Shown: positions 1-9,258, counted from the stretch's first letter. The stretch is DNA of 64,000 nucleotides from an uncultured Verrucomicrobiae bacterium (GCA_937775205.1 CALKBX010000014.1:1-64000), one strand, 5' to 3'. Notes: a model not told the origin generated them from the sequence alone. Translations and numbers: made by a program.

Positions 1-344
1 ACGCCGATGCCCGCCGTGTCATTGCACAAATGCCGGCGCCCCGCCATGCAGTTGCGGCAATGCCCGCACACCACGTGGCCCTCGCCACTGACAATTTCGC
101 CCACGCTGAAATCCTTCACATCGCTGCCGATCTCCACAATCTCGCCCACAAACTCGTGCCCCACCACCAGCGGCACCGGCACCGTTTTGCGGGCCCAATC
201 GTCCCACTTATAAATGTGCAGGTCTGTGCCGCAAATGCCCGTGCGGTCCACCTTGATGAGCACATCCCTGGCGGCCACCGTGGGCTCCGGCACATCCTCG
301 AGCCACAATCCGGGGCCGTCCTCGCGTTTTACCAATGCTTGCAT
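1..344 (-). CDS. tdh: L-threonine 3-dehydrogenase, N-terminal part (runs off window edge)
   Basis: Zinc-dependent medium-chain dehydrogenase that oxidises L-threonine to 2-amino-3-ketobutyrate with NAD. Only the first 114 residues lie in the window; the 3' end is beyond base 1. Visible are the catalytic zinc region around Cys38 ([14 protein letters not shown]), the [12 protein letters not shown] stretch of the GroES-like fold, and the four-cysteine structural zinc loop ([15 protein letters not shown]). The sequence is closely collinear with E. coli Tdh, including the position of Cys38, which separates it from generic alcohol dehydrogenases. The ATG at 344 is the only start giving the usual N-terminus; no clear ribosome binding site precedes it. 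Confidence 0.88.
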   Translation of the reverse strand, partial: MQALVKREDGPGLWLEDVPEPTVAARDVLIKVDRTGICGTDLHIYKWDDWARKTVPVPLVVGHEFVGEIVEIGSDVKDFSVGEIVSGEGHVVCGHCRNCMAGRRHLCNDTAGIG

Positions 345-400
345 GCGCGTACTCTAGCGGGAGCATCCCGCGTTTGAACCCCTGCGTCACGTCCTAATAT

Positions 401-1874
401 TCAACTCTCCCCATGGTCATCTCGTTCCAGTCGAAGTTGGGGATTATCAGCCCGCAGGCTCATCACCAGGAGAATGGCGGGCACAACGGCAGAGAGGATG
501 AGAATCAACTCGTAACTTTTTGTCACACCGAAGCACCAGCCAAAGCTGAGCGGCCCGAGGCCACTGAAGACAACCGTCCAAGCCATATTCATTCCACTGA
601 TGGCGCCTAAGTGGAGGCGTCCAAAAAAACGCGGGAAGACAATCCCGGAGAGACTGACAAACCCCCCGCTGGCTATGCCGCTGCCGAGGGTGTAAGCAAC
701 CAACCCGAGCAGGGCGATCCAAAAACAGCAGGCCCATGGGAGCCAACATGGACCCAAGATTCATTACCAACAGCAGCCACTTCAACCGCAATTGCGAGTT
801 GATAGCCCCAAAAAGGAGGTTGGTGGTAACGCTGACAACCGCGATGGGGATAAAGAGCTGGAGAATCTGCGGCCGCGCCAAGCCCATCTCCGTGCCCAGA
901 GAAATGATGTGAAAGGTGACCGCAGTTCCATAAAATCCGACCTGACAAAATGTGAGATTAAAAATCCAGAACGAGTAAGTGCGCACGGCCTCGTCGCGCG
1001 TGAACTCGCGGTGAATCTGCATGTCGGGGTTCGGGTGAATACTCTCGCCAATGAGGCCGCCATCCATTCGCAAGCCGACTTCCTCAGGCGTGTCACGAAA
1101 AAGCAGCCACGCGAGCGGTGCCATCACAACAATGCAGGCCACCCCCATCAACAGCCATGCCCCCTCGGTGGTAAAACGTTTCTGGAGCGCATCGAGCACG
1201 GTCGGCGCAATGGAGTAGCCGAAAGCGACCAGCACGCCACTAATGGCGGTGGCCAAGCCGCGCCTATGATCGAACCATTTGCCAATGGCGTTACGGCAGA
1301 CCAGTGAGAGCACTCCTTGCCCCGCGGCGCGCACCATGTAAAAACCGAGGGCAATCGCCGCGAACACCGCCGCCACGCGCGCGACAGACGGAAGACTGGC
1401 AGCAAGTGCCCGAGCAAAGTGTGTCGTGGCGGCGAGATAAAACAGGGTCAACCCCAGCGCGACGGCAGCAGCCACGCCCATACGACGTTCGCCCATACGA
1501 TCGAGCGCACGTCCCAGTCGAGGCAACGTCAATCCACTGGCCACGGTCCCCACGCAATACGCAAAGCTGAGCTGCAAACGCGTGAGCCCAAGCTTTTCCA
1601 TCAACACCTCGGTGAAGACGCTGAAGCCCATTGTCTGTCCCGGGATGCTGAAAAGCGCACCCAACGTAGCCGCAAACACGATGACCCATCCGTAAAAAAA
1701 CGGGCACGCCGCCGGCGAGAACGGCACGCGCGCATCCCAGATGCTGCGCGGGCGCGGCGGCGTTTTATTCTGGTCATCGATTTCCGGCACGAAGGCGAAA
1801 GCACTGCACGACACGCACGCCCATGCAAGCCCGATGATGCCCCTACTTGCCAATCCACCCACGCGCGTTACCAT
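401..1874 (-). pseudogene. MFS transporter, interrupted by a one-base frameshift in a homopolymer
   Basis: Major facilitator superfamily permease, probably for a small organic anion or monocarboxylate-like solute; the substrate cannot be read from sequence. About 385 residues in one frame contain repeated hydrophobic helices beginning near FFYGWVIVFAATLGALF and a conserved RDTPEEVGL loop after helix 6. Near base 721-725 (a run of five A on the + strand) the frame breaks; helices 10-12 (LLGLVAYTLGSGIASGG onward) continue in another frame to the stop at 401. Removing one base of the run restores a single protein of normal MFS length. The start is uncertain; ATG 1874 is used, and the gene is divergent from the next one with almost no spacer. 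It could be a real pseudogene or a sequencing error. Confidence 0.75.
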
Positions 1875-1880
1875 CGGCCC

Positions 1881-4535
1881 ATGCAACGCACCCCGCTCCT
1901 CGCGGCCCTGATGGCCTTCTCCTTAAACGCGACGCCCGTGCCACAAACGCCCGCGCAAGCACTCAAGGCGTTTCAAACTGAGAAGGGCGTGCGAGTGGAA
2001 TTGGCGGCGGCGGAACCGCAGGTGAAGGACCCGGTGGCGATGTGTTTTGATGACGCGGGGCGGATGTTTGTGGTGGAAGGGCGCGGGTATCCGTTTCTGC
2101 CGGCGAAGGATGGCAAAGGGAAAACGCCGCCCAAGCTGGGTACGGTGGCGTTGCTACAGGATGCCGATGGCGATGGGCGGTTTGAGAAGCGCACGACGTT
2201 TGCCGGGGGGTTTACGTTTCCCAATGGCGTGATGCCGTGGAAGGGCGGCATCTTCCTGACGTGCGCGCCGGATATTTGGTATCTCAAGGACACCACCGGA
2301 GATGGGCACGCGGATGTGCGGCGCGTGGTGCTCACCGGGTTTGGCACCAAGAGCAGCAGCGAACAACTCCGCGTGGCCAGCCCCACGCTCGGGCCCGATG
2401 GCTGGGTGTACATCACCAGCGGCCTCACCGATGCCAACGTGACCAGCCCGCTGCACCCCAAGCGCGCGGCCGTCACCGCCAAGCGGCAGGACGGGCGGTT
2501 TCATCCGGAGACGTTTATTTACGAAACCCTCGCCGGCACCGGTCAGTTCGGCCAATGCTTTGATGCGCGCGGAAACCGGTTTGTTTCCAGCAATCGCAAC
2601 CCGCTCATGCACGTGGTGCTCGCTGCCGGGTTGCTCCGGCGCAACCCGCACTATCCCTTTACCGACACTGTGCAGAACGTCGTGCCCGTCGCCGCCAAGG
2701 TGTATCCGCTGAGCCCCGACACCACGGCGGCCAGCTACATCCCCAGCCTGATTAACAAGCAACACAGCGGCACCTACACCAGTGCCAGCGGCATTTGCAT
2801 CCGCGGCAACAGCGCCTTCATTTGCGAGCCCGCGCAAAACCTCGTGCAACGCCAGGTGCTCACCCCCGCCGGTGCCACCTTCACCGCCGCGCACCCCACC
2901 CCCGGCCGCGATTTCCTCGCCACTCCCGACCAATGGTTCCGCCCTGTCCACACCACCGTGGGCCCCGACGGCGCGCTGTACATCTGCGACATGGTCCGCC
3001 AATACATCGATCACCCCCGCTACCTCCCCGAAGACATCCGCGCCAAGCTCCCCTTCAAAGCCGGCACAAACCACGGCCGCATCTGGCGTGTCATTTTAAA
3101 AACCCCCGCTCCGCCCCAGCGCACGGCCAAGCAGTTGTCGGCAGCGGAGTTGACCTTGCGTTTAAGTCGGGCTGATTTCCCCAAGGTGGAATTTCCGGCG
3201 GAGTTAATTAAACTCGCCAAGTCATCGGATGCCCGCAAGCGGTTCCAAGCTGCCTTGCAGTTGGGCGGTGTGCAACACGAGGCCAAGGTCACCGCGCTGG
3301 TGAGAGTGCTGGTTAACGGCGTGGACGACAAATGGACTCGCGCGACCGTGTTCAGTTCACTTGGCGAACAGTCCATTGAACTGCTCGATGAATTGGCGAA
3401 GGGCTCGAAGATCCGACGCACCAATCTTACCCCCGTTCTAAAGCCGCTGGGCGGTATCATTGCCCGTAGTCGTGGAAAAGCTGAAATCCTCAGCGTTATC
3501 GAACGGCACTTCGCTGCGGGCTTTGGCTGGGAGGCCGAAGAACGAATCGCTCTGCTTAAGGGCATCGCGGCAGATGTACGGCGGCGACCGTTCATCGGGG
3601 CGCAAAAATCAGTGTTCGGCCTCGTGGCGGAACATCCTCCGGCCCGGGCGAATGTTGAAAAAACCTTCCAAGCAGCCCGCAACCGCGCAACGGGCAGACA
3701 GTCAAGCGCCCTGCGCGCATCGGCCATCGAGTTGCTGGCGTACTCCACCTACAAAGAGGATGGTGAAACGCTTCTCAAACTGTTGGCCCCGGCACAACCG
3801 CGGCCGGTGCAGCTGGCGGCAGCCCAATCACTGGGACAAATTAGTGACCTGCGTGTTGCATCAGCACTGATGGAAAAATCCCGCTGGGGCAGCTACGCGC
3901 CGGATTTGCGCGAGGCGGTCCTAGGCGTGGTGTTAGGCCGGTCGATTTATCAGCCCGCGCTGATGGCAGCATTGGAGGATGGCACGATACCTGTGTACGC
4001 CCTTTCACCCGCACGGCGGCGCGCATTGGAACGCAACAAAACCATCGGCGCGCGAGCCAAGAAACTGTTTGCCAAACATGCCGGTGGTGACCGCATGAAA
4101 GCCTATGAAGCCGCCAAGCCGGTTTTAAAAATGAAAGCCGATGCCGCCAATGGCGCGAAGATGTTCACGCGTGCCTGCGCCCTGTGCCACACCCACAGCG
4201 GCCAAGGCCACGCCGTGGGACCGGACCTCACCGGCCTGCGCAATCAACCCGCCGCCACGCTGCTGCTGCACATCATCGTGCCCAACCACGAAGTCCAAGG
4301 CGCCTACACGCTTTACGAAGTGGACACCCGCGACAACCAAACCTTCGCCGGCCTCCTCGCCGCCGACACTCCCGAACAAATCACCCTCAAGCTCCCCCTC
4401 GGCCTCACCAAAACTTTGGCGCGCAAAAACATCAAAACCCTCCGCGCCAGCCCCATTTCACTCATGCCCGAGCAGTTAGAAAAAACCATGACGAAGAAGG
4501 AATTAGCGGATTTGCTGGCGTTTTTGAAAAAGTAA
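1881..4535 (+). CDS. PVC-type membrane-bound dehydrogenase with C-terminal heme-binding CxxCH domain
   Basis: Large exported protein of the Planctomycetes/Verrucomicrobia family usually described as a putative membrane-bound dehydrogenase (TIGR02604-like) fused to a Pirellula/Verrucomicrobium heme-binding domain (TIGR02603-like). Its 884 residues show a signal peptide (residues 1-18), a beta-propeller-like sugar-dehydrogenase region (about 30-400, with a DDAGRMFVVEGRGYP strand and DADGDGRF calcium-like loop), a helical HEAT-like middle (about 400-740), and a c-type cytochrome end with CALCH at 766-770. It probably oxidises a sugar or alcohol in the periplasm and passes electrons through its heme; the substrate is unknown. 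ATG 1881 is chosen because it starts the signal peptide; the frame is open upstream only because it lies antisense to the transporter. A sulfatase follows, suggesting a glycan-use context. Confidence 0.85.
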   Translation: MQRTPLLAALMAFSLNATPVPQTPAQALKAFQTEKGVRVELAAAEPQVKDPVAMCFDDAGRMFVVEGRGYPFLPAKDGKGKTPPKLGTVALLQDADGDGRFEKRTTFAGGFTFPNGVMPWKGGIFLTCAPDIWYLKDTTGDGHADVRRVVLTGFGTKSSSEQLRVASPTLGPDGWVYITSGLTDANVTSPLHPKRAAVTAKRQDGRFHPETFIYETLAGTGQFGQCFDARGNRFVSSNRNPLMHVVLAAGLLRRNPHYPFTDTVQNVVPVAAKVYPLSPDTTAASYIPSLINKQHSGTYTSASGICIRGNSAFICEPAQNLVQRQVLTPAGATFTAAHPTPGRDFLATPDQWFRPVHTTVGPDGALYICDMVRQYIDHPRYLPEDIRAKLPFKAGTNHGRIWRVILKTPAPPQRTAKQLSAAELTLRLSRADFPKVEFPAELIKLAKSSDARKRFQAALQLGGVQHEAKVTALVRVLVNGVDDKWTRATVFSSLGEQSIELLDELAKGSKIRRTNLTPVLKPLGGIIARSRGKAEILSVIERHFAAGFGWEAEERIALLKGIAADVRRRPFIGAQKSVFGLVAEHPPARANVEKTFQAARNRATGRQSSALRASAIELLAYSTYKEDGETLLKLLAPAQPRPVQLAAAQSLGQISDLRVASALMEKSRWGSYAPDLREAVLGVVLGRSIYQPALMAALEDGTIPVYALSPARRRALERNKTIGARAKKLFAKHAGGDRMKAYEAAKPVLKMKADAANGAKMFTRACALCHTHSGQGHAVGPDLTGLRNQPAATLLLHIIVPNHEVQGAYTLYEVDTRDNQTFAGLLAADTPEQITLKLPLGLTKTLARKNIKTLRASPISLMPEQLEKTMTKKELADLLAFLKK

Positions 4536-4587
4536 CCGCAAGATGTCCCGACACACTTCCCACATGCGCGGGATTTACGTCTTCGAA

Positions 4588-6045
4588 ATGAAATCTGGAA
4601 AACGGATATTGCTGGCGGTCGCGGTTCTCGTCGCTTGGATTCTACCGGCGGCCGAGAAAAACATCGTCTTCGTCATCGCCGATGACCTCAGCCCCACGAT
4701 CGGCTGCTACGGCGACATGACGGCGGTGACGCCTAATATCGATCGACTCGCCGCTGATGGCACCCGATTCCGCTACGCCTTCGCCACCACCGCCAGTTGC
4801 AGCGCCAGCCGCTCGGTCATTCTCAGCGGCCTGCACAATCATCGCAACGGACATTACGGGCACCTGCACAGCTTCCATAAATTCAGCAGCTTCCCGTGGG
4901 TAAAAACCCTCCCCGTGCTGCTCGCCAAGGCCGGCTACCGCACTGCGCGCGTCGGCAAACATCACAACGGGCCGGAGGACATTTATTTCTTTGAAACAAA
5001 AATCAAAGCCAACAGCCGCAGCACCGTCGAGATGGCCAACAACTGCGAGGCGTTTATTAAGGCCGACGACAAAAAGCCTTTCTTTTTATACTACGCCACC
5101 AGCGACCCCCATCGCGGCGGCGGCGATGCCAACGAGCTGCCCCACAAACCCAATCGTTTCGGCAACAAACCCAACAAAGGCGCGTACCCCGGCGTGAAGG
5201 AAATTTTTTATGACCCCGCAAAAGTCACCGTGCCGCCTTTCCTGCCGGACACCCCTGAGACGCGCGCTGAGCTCGCGCAGTATTACCAAAGCACTTCGCG
5301 CGTGGATCAGGGCCTCGGGCGGCTCATGGAAATTCTCAAGAAAAATGGGAAATGGGAAAACACGATTATCATTTTCACTAGCGACCACGGCATGGCCTTT
5401 GCTGGCGGCAAGACCACCGTGTACGAAGGCGGCCTGCGCGTGCCCTTCATCGTGCGCAATCCGTACCAAAAAGACCGCGGCAACACCAACAACGCGATGC
5501 TCTCCTTCGTGGACATCGTCCCAACGCTGCTCGACTTCGCTGGCGGTTACGACGCCAAGACCAGCGCCGCCAAACCCGCATTGGTTGGTAGCACAAAAAA
5601 ACCGTACAAATTCCACGGCCGCTCTTTCCTCCCCATCCTCGCCGAGAAAAATCCAAAAAATTGGGACACGATCAACGCCAGCCACACCTTTCACGAAATC
5701 CAAATGTACTACCCGATGCGTGTCGTGCGCGACCGAAAGTACAAGCTCATCTGGAACATCGCCCACCCGCTCCCCTACCCCTTCGCCAGCGATCTCTGGG
5801 CCGCGCCCAGTTGGCAGGCCCAATGGAAAAAAGGCGAGAGCGCCAACTACGGAAAAAAGACCGTGCGCGAATATATCCATCGCCCGCAGTTCGAGCTATT
5901 CGACATCAGCGCCGACCCCAACGAAGCCGTTAACCTCGCCACCGACGCCAAGTACGCCAAGGTGTTGGAAGAATACAAAGCCAAGCTCAAGCAATTCCAA
6001 AAGGACACTCAGGATCCGTGGATACTCAAGTGGCGCTACGAGTAG
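4588..6045 (+). CDS. S1-family sulfatase, exported, heparan N-sulfatase-like
   Basis: Sulfatase of the formylglycine-dependent alkaline phosphatase superfamily, predicted to remove sulfate esters or N-sulfate groups from polysaccharides in the periplasm. The 485-residue product has a signal peptide (MKSGKRILLAVAVLVAWILP), a metal-binding DDLSP motif just after it, the modification motif CSASRS with Cys71 as the residue converted to formylglycine, a GKHHNG motif, and a later SDHGMAF metal site. The overall layout resembles N-sulfoglucosamine sulfohydrolase (SGSH) relatives rather than arylsulfatase A. ATG 4588 is chosen because the signal peptide starts there; ATGs at 4543 and 4564 are in frame but give a non-signal extension. 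The spacer from the preceding dehydrogenase is short, so they may be co-transcribed. An anaerobic or FGE-type maturase is not in the window. Confidence 0.85.
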   Translation: MKSGKRILLAVAVLVAWILPAAEKNIVFVIADDLSPTIGCYGDMTAVTPNIDRLAADGTRFRYAFATTASCSASRSVILSGLHNHRNGHYGHLHSFHKFSSFPWVKTLPVLLAKAGYRTARVGKHHNGPEDIYFFETKIKANSRSTVEMANNCEAFIKADDKKPFFLYYATSDPHRGGGDANELPHKPNRFGNKPNKGAYPGVKEIFYDPAKVTVPPFLPDTPETRAELAQYYQSTSRVDQGLGRLMEILKKNGKWENTIIIFTSDHGMAFAGGKTTVYEGGLRVPFIVRNPYQKDRGNTNNAMLSFVDIVPTLLDFAGGYDAKTSAAKPALVGSTKKPYKFHGRSFLPILAEKNPKNWDTINASHTFHEIQMYYPMRVVRDRKYKLIWNIAHPLPYPFASDLWAAPSWQAQWKKGESANYGKKTVREYIHRPQFELFDISADPNEAVNLATDAKYAKVLEEYKAKLKQFQKDTQDPWILKWRYE

Positions 6046-6048
6046 GGA

Positions 6049-6165
6049 GAAATGACCAAGACCGGCGGGAATAACCAAGGCCCAATAATGCCCCAAACCG
6101 TATTGGGTCATTGAAATTTGGGAATTCCTGGGGACTTGGACATTGGAAATTGGGCATTCCCCATG
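6049..6165. repeat. Interspersed ATGACCAA/TTGGGTCATT-type repeat, copy 1
   Basis: Low-complexity stretch immediately after the sulfatase stop, made of GACCAA, CCCAA and their complements (ATTGGGTCATTGAAATTTGG, GGACTTGGACATTGG). It shares words and the half-palindromic layout with copies at 9931-10020, 31404-31521 and 57581-57620, all in intergenic DNA. No coding function is visible. Confidence 0.6.
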
Positions 6166-6311
6166 AGTTGTTCCCACATTATTCACACATTATTTCCTCA
6201 AAATATCCCTGTTTTTACGGAGTTTTCTGGCGCTGCGCGGATAACCCTTGAGGTTGTCAACAGGCCTCCTGCTTCACTGTTTGGCACTCAAATTGCTGTG
6301 TAACCAATGCA

Positions 6312-6407
6312 ATGAAAAACATGGCCCCAATTGATATTTTTTTCCTGTGCCTCACCGCCGGTACCGCTGCCTTTGCGGTCGTGTGCGTGGTGCTGATGAG
6401 CACGTGA
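6312..6407 (+). CDS. Candidate 31-residue single-span membrane miniprotein
   Basis: A complete ATG-to-TGA frame of 31 residues with a polar start (MKNMAPID), one hydrophobic helix (IFFLCLTAGTAAFAVVCVVL) and a short tail MST. Nothing in the DNA decides for translation: no clear Shine-Dalgarno sequence is present. Support comes from a similar 30-residue frame at 58178-58270 that aligns without gaps over the pattern ID-x-x-FL, a central G, a C and a terminal M. If real, it is a small inner-membrane peptide of unknown role; it may also be chance. Confidence 0.3.
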   Translation: MKNMAPIDIFFLCLTAGTAAFAVVCVVLMST

Positions 6408-6566
6408 AATTCCCCAACGCATCCGCGCACGCACCTGCTTTGATCTTGTAAGCGAATGCGTTATTGATTAGGCTTCCCGTGTCCTTGGAATCAAGGATGT
6501 TCCGCGCCGGTGTCCAGTCGCGCGGAGTTTCCCAACGCCTCACGGACGCAAAGCCAAAGGACTGTA

Positions 6567-7156
6567 ATGAGCGAAGAATACACCCCCAACCCGTTTACAT
6601 CACTGAAACCGCGCCCCCCAATCTGGTCAAGGGTGCCATTGGCGCATTGCTTGGCTCGCTGATTGGCGGCGCTATTTGGGGCGGCATTTGCATCGGAACC
6701 GAAAATGGAGGTGGGGGCTACGCCGCCATTGGCGTGGGTGCCTTGGTCGGCATTGGGGCGAGTAAGTTCGCTGGGGGTAAAAGCGCGATGCTGGGAGTGA
6801 TCGCGGCCCTGTTTAGTATTTTTGGGGTTTTGTCGGGTAAATATATATTCGTCGCCCACGACATGTTGTCGTTTGAGGAACAGTTTGAGGAACAGGTGAT
6901 GCAATCTAACTCGCTGTGGGTAAGTGTTCCGGAATCACAACGAAGTCTTTTTCTGGCAAAGGCTACGACGGAGTTCGAAAAACTGCATGGCGCCAAGCCG
7001 AAGGATATTGGATTCTTTTCAGTCGGGCCGGTGACTAAAATGATGTTTCGCCCTGAGTCGGAAATCTTTGATGGGCTTGATATTCTTTTTGCAATATTCG
7101 CTTTGGGTTGGGCTTGGTTTTATGCGAATGAAGACTCCGTGGTGGCAGAATCCTGA
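6567..7156 (+). CDS. Multi-span membrane protein of unknown function, probable frameshift near its start
   Basis: The reading frame running to 7156 encodes four hydrophobic segments: a glycine-rich pair (GAIGALLGSLIGGAIWGG and YAAIGVGALVGIGASKF), a third (MLGVIAALFSIFGVLSG), and a C-terminal helix (LDILFAIFALGWAWFYA), with a soluble stretch between helices 3 and 4. I do not recognise the family. The best start is ATG 6567, preceded by AAAGGA at a suitable distance and giving MSEEYTPNPFTSLKPRPP, but it is in a different frame from the membrane part. The two join at a run of six C (6614-6619), where a one-base change restores one protein of about 195 residues. If the run is correct as given, the downstream frame is open back to 6464 without a good start. 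Confidence 0.55.
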
Positions 7157-7259
7157 CGAAGGGATCACGCCTTAAAAAAACGGTCATCGGTCCACGGGTC
7201 GGCGGTGTTTGAATAGCCACGCAACGCTCCTTCGCCGCGATGTATTTATCCTTCATCCC

Positions 7260-7622
7260 CTATTGGGTGCGAACTACATCCCCGGGTTTCAAAATGGTTT
7301 CTGCGGTAGTCTGAATTTTCTGTGAGCCGCGGACTACTTCGATAACCCGTCCGGCTGTTTCAATTTTTGACAAGCTCAGCCCCTTTTCCCACGGCACTTT
7401 TTTGGTCACTCCGGTGGTGGTGTCGATGACGGTGACGGCTCCTTTTTTGAAGGCGGCACCAGCGATGTCGAAGGTGGTGTTGATGGCGGTTTTGGTGACC
7501 GCGCCGCCGACTTTGATCGTCGTCTCGGCGATTGCTCCGGTGGTTTTGAGCGTGTAAGTGGCAACGGTCTTGCAGCCGGTGACGGCTGTTGCCGCTAACA
7601 TTAATAGGAGTCGAACCATCAT
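7260..7622 (-). CDS. Small lipoprotein with SLBB-like C-terminal segment (paralogue of next gene)
   Basis: A 120-residue exported lipoprotein of unknown function. The signal peptide ends in a lipobox (AVTGC) and is followed by a threonine-rich, glycine-rich region and a C-terminal part PWEKGLSLSKIETAG ... ILKPGDVVRTQ. That end resembles the beta-strand and GDVV close of SLBB/polysaccharide-export modules, which is an inference from a short stretch. The next gene has the same order (PWREGMTVYTARRTAG ... LLEPGDVLRF), so the two are paralogues. The ATG at 7622 overlaps the stop of that upstream gene by four bases (ATGA), pointing to translational coupling in one operon. Confidence 0.7.
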   Translation of the reverse strand: MMVRLLLMLAATAVTGCKTVATYTLKTTGAIAETTIKVGGAVTKTAINTTFDIAGAAFKKGAVTVIDTTTGVTKKVPWEKGLSLSKIETAGRVIEVVRGSQKIQTTAETILKPGDVVRTQ

Positions 7623-8029
7623 TGGGAAACAAACCGCAGCACATCGCCGGGCTCGAGGAGGGCTTTGTTTGTGCCGTCGAGTTGTTCGTCGCCGCGTTCA
7701 ATTTTGCACGGGCCTGGCGGGCGATTGAGGCCGGCGGTACGGCGGGCGGTGTACACGGTCATGCCCTCGCGCCACGGCAGTACTTTTTGCAGCCCGGTTT
7801 CCGGGACGAGCAAGGTGATAATTTGCGGCGCTTGGGCCGCTTCGCCGCCGGGGTTGGTCACCGCATCCACCGCCAAGCCGACGGCAGCGTTTTGCGCGCC
7901 GGCCACGGGATTGCCTCCGGACGTGATGGTGCCCGTTGCAAATCTCACCACAGTTTTGCAGCCCATCGCTGAAAAAATCAACAACAGGCCGAGTGCACCG
8001 TGGCAAACGATGCGTGTTACATAGTGCAA
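7619..8029 (-). CDS. Small lipoprotein with SLBB-like C-terminal segment
   Basis: A 136-residue lipoprotein: signal peptide with lipobox SAMGC, a central alanine/glycine-rich region with ITLLVPETGLQKVLPWREG, and an end in LLEPGDVLRFVSQ. It is a paralogue of the downstream gene at 7260-7622 and precedes it in an operon with an ATGA overlap. Its own start region overlaps the last codons of the aldo/keto reductase at 8017, so three genes may be co-transcribed. A role as an envelope or export accessory protein is possible, but no specific function can be assigned. Confidence 0.7.
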   Translation of the reverse strand: MHYVTRIVCHGALGLLLIFSAMGCKTVVRFATGTITSGGNPVAGAQNAAVGLAVDAVTNPGGEAAQAPQIITLLVPETGLQKVLPWREGMTVYTARRTAGLNRPPGPCKIERGDEQLDGTNKALLEPGDVLRFVSQ

Positions 8030-9153
8030 ACCAAGTCGCGCTCGGGCACGATGCCCCAGCGTTCGCTAACCTCCTTGTGCCCGGGCTGCAAGCCCCAGCG
8101 ATCGGGCAACGGCTCCGGGCCGTCGAAATTCGGATTGGCGCCCTTCAAATCCATGCAGCCGGCGTTGTTGCCGATGTCGGTAATGAAATCGCGCTCGTCG
8201 TCGGTAAGGGAAATTGCCGGCAACGCGGCAAGGTCATCGAGCTTGGCCTCGATGGTTTTGGCGTCATCGCCCGCTTCCTGGATGAGCGTGGGGATGACGC
8301 TTTCCACCGCCGGATGCGCGAGGTTCCACAGGCACGCGAGTTGCAGCAGCGTCACCCCGTGCGACTCGGCCACTGCGATCATTCGATCAATTTTTTCGCT
8401 ACCGCGCTCCACCCACCCACTCGGCCGATACACACGGTGGTCGCCCTCGGCAAAAGTGTGCCCGGGCCGCACGTCACCGTGGAACAACCCGCCGTGATCC
8501 ACCACGCGCGTGATGACTTTCACGCCAAGCTCTTCCGCCGCCGGCAACACCAAAGCGCCCGGCCACGGCTCGAGCGGATTGAGAATCACCATCGCCCAAT
8601 CAATTGTGGCCGCAAATTTTTCCATGCACAAAAGCATGTCCAAAGTAAATCCATTAGCCGGCCCGGGCGCGATGCCGATGCGCTCGGCCAGACCGGCCTC
8701 CTTCAGCGCCGCCATACCTTCCCAAACCGCATCGCTGGTGTAGCCGGTCACGTCGGGGTTGTGCAGCAGCAACAAATCGAAGTGCTCCGCGCCACAGCGT
8801 TCAAGTTCCTTTTCCGTGGCCATGCGGAGGTAATCGGCGTAGCCCTCCGGCCCGCGCAATTGGGGGTCGGTGAAACGCGGGAACCCACGCGAACCGGCGC
8901 GTTCGCCGTTGTAAAAATCATGACCCACCGCGCCCACGAGGCAGTAGCTGTCGCGCGGTTTGTCGGCGAGCCCGCGCGCGAGCATTTCATCTGAAGCGCC
9001 CTGACCGTACACATCAGCCGTCATAAACGTCCGCGCGCCCTTTTCGTAAGCACGATTGATAAGCGCGAGATACCGCTCCTCATCGAGCTGTTCGCCGAAG
9101 TGCATATATCGGCCCCCACTCCAAGTGCCGAAAGCTGTGCGTGTCAAATCCAT
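8017..9153 (-). CDS. Aldo/keto reductase family protein
   Basis: Predicted NADPH-dependent oxidoreductase with a TIM-barrel fold; the substrate is unknown. The 378-residue product shows AKR landmarks: an N-terminal FGTWSGGRYMHFGEQLDEE strand with ALINRAYEKGARTFMTADVYGQGASDEMLARGL (the Asp-Val-Tyr catalytic region), and FDLLLLHNPDVTGYTSDAVWEGMAALKEAG, the usual barrel strand with the conserved His. The C-terminal third carries PTLIQEAGDDAKTIEAKLDDL, the cofactor-binding region. ATG 9153 begins directly at the first barrel strand; a longer frame to 9189 adds only non-conserved residues. The 3' end overlaps the following lipoprotein gene by 13 bases. Confidence 0.8.
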   Translation of the reverse strand: MDLTRTAFGTWSGGRYMHFGEQLDEERYLALINRAYEKGARTFMTADVYGQGASDEMLARGLADKPRDSYCLVGAVGHDFYNGERAGSRGFPRFTDPQLRGPEGYADYLRMATEKELERCGAEHFDLLLLHNPDVTGYTSDAVWEGMAALKEAGLAERIGIAPGPANGFTLDMLLCMEKFAATIDWAMVILNPLEPWPGALVLPAAEELGVKVITRVVDHGGLFHGDVRPGHTFAEGDHRVYRPSGWVERGSEKIDRMIAVAESHGVTLLQLACLWNLAHPAVESVIPTLIQEAGDDAKTIEAKLDDLAALPAISLTDDERDFITDIGNNAGCMDLKGANPNFDGPEPLPDRWGLQPGHKEVSERWGIVPERDLVCTM

Positions 9154-9258
9154 CGCGCGGGAGCATACCAAAAAACGACCATTTTTCAATGCTGCAGTTC
9201 CATTGACTGTGAATGAAAAAACATTTCCGCTGCGACTTCCTTCTTTTATGGTGCCCGA

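Larger units (their letters stand above)
6046..6566. other. Long intergenic region holding a repeat and a possible miniprotein
   Basis: About 520 bases between the sulfatase and the next membrane protein. The first 120 bases are an interspersed repeat. Bases 6166-6300 are AT-rich with no feature that I recognise. Bases 6312-6407 could encode a 31-residue membrane peptide. The remaining stretch before 6567 shows a possible ribosome binding site only at its end. Confidence 0.5.

Noticed and set aside
1317..1880. Open extension of the PVC heme protein gene to 1317
   Set aside because: It lies antisense to the MFS transporter and lacks a signal peptide; ATG 1881 gives one.
7936..8994. Long + strand open frame opposite the aldo/keto reductase
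   Set aside because: It shadows a well-supported gene on the other strand and shows no domain.
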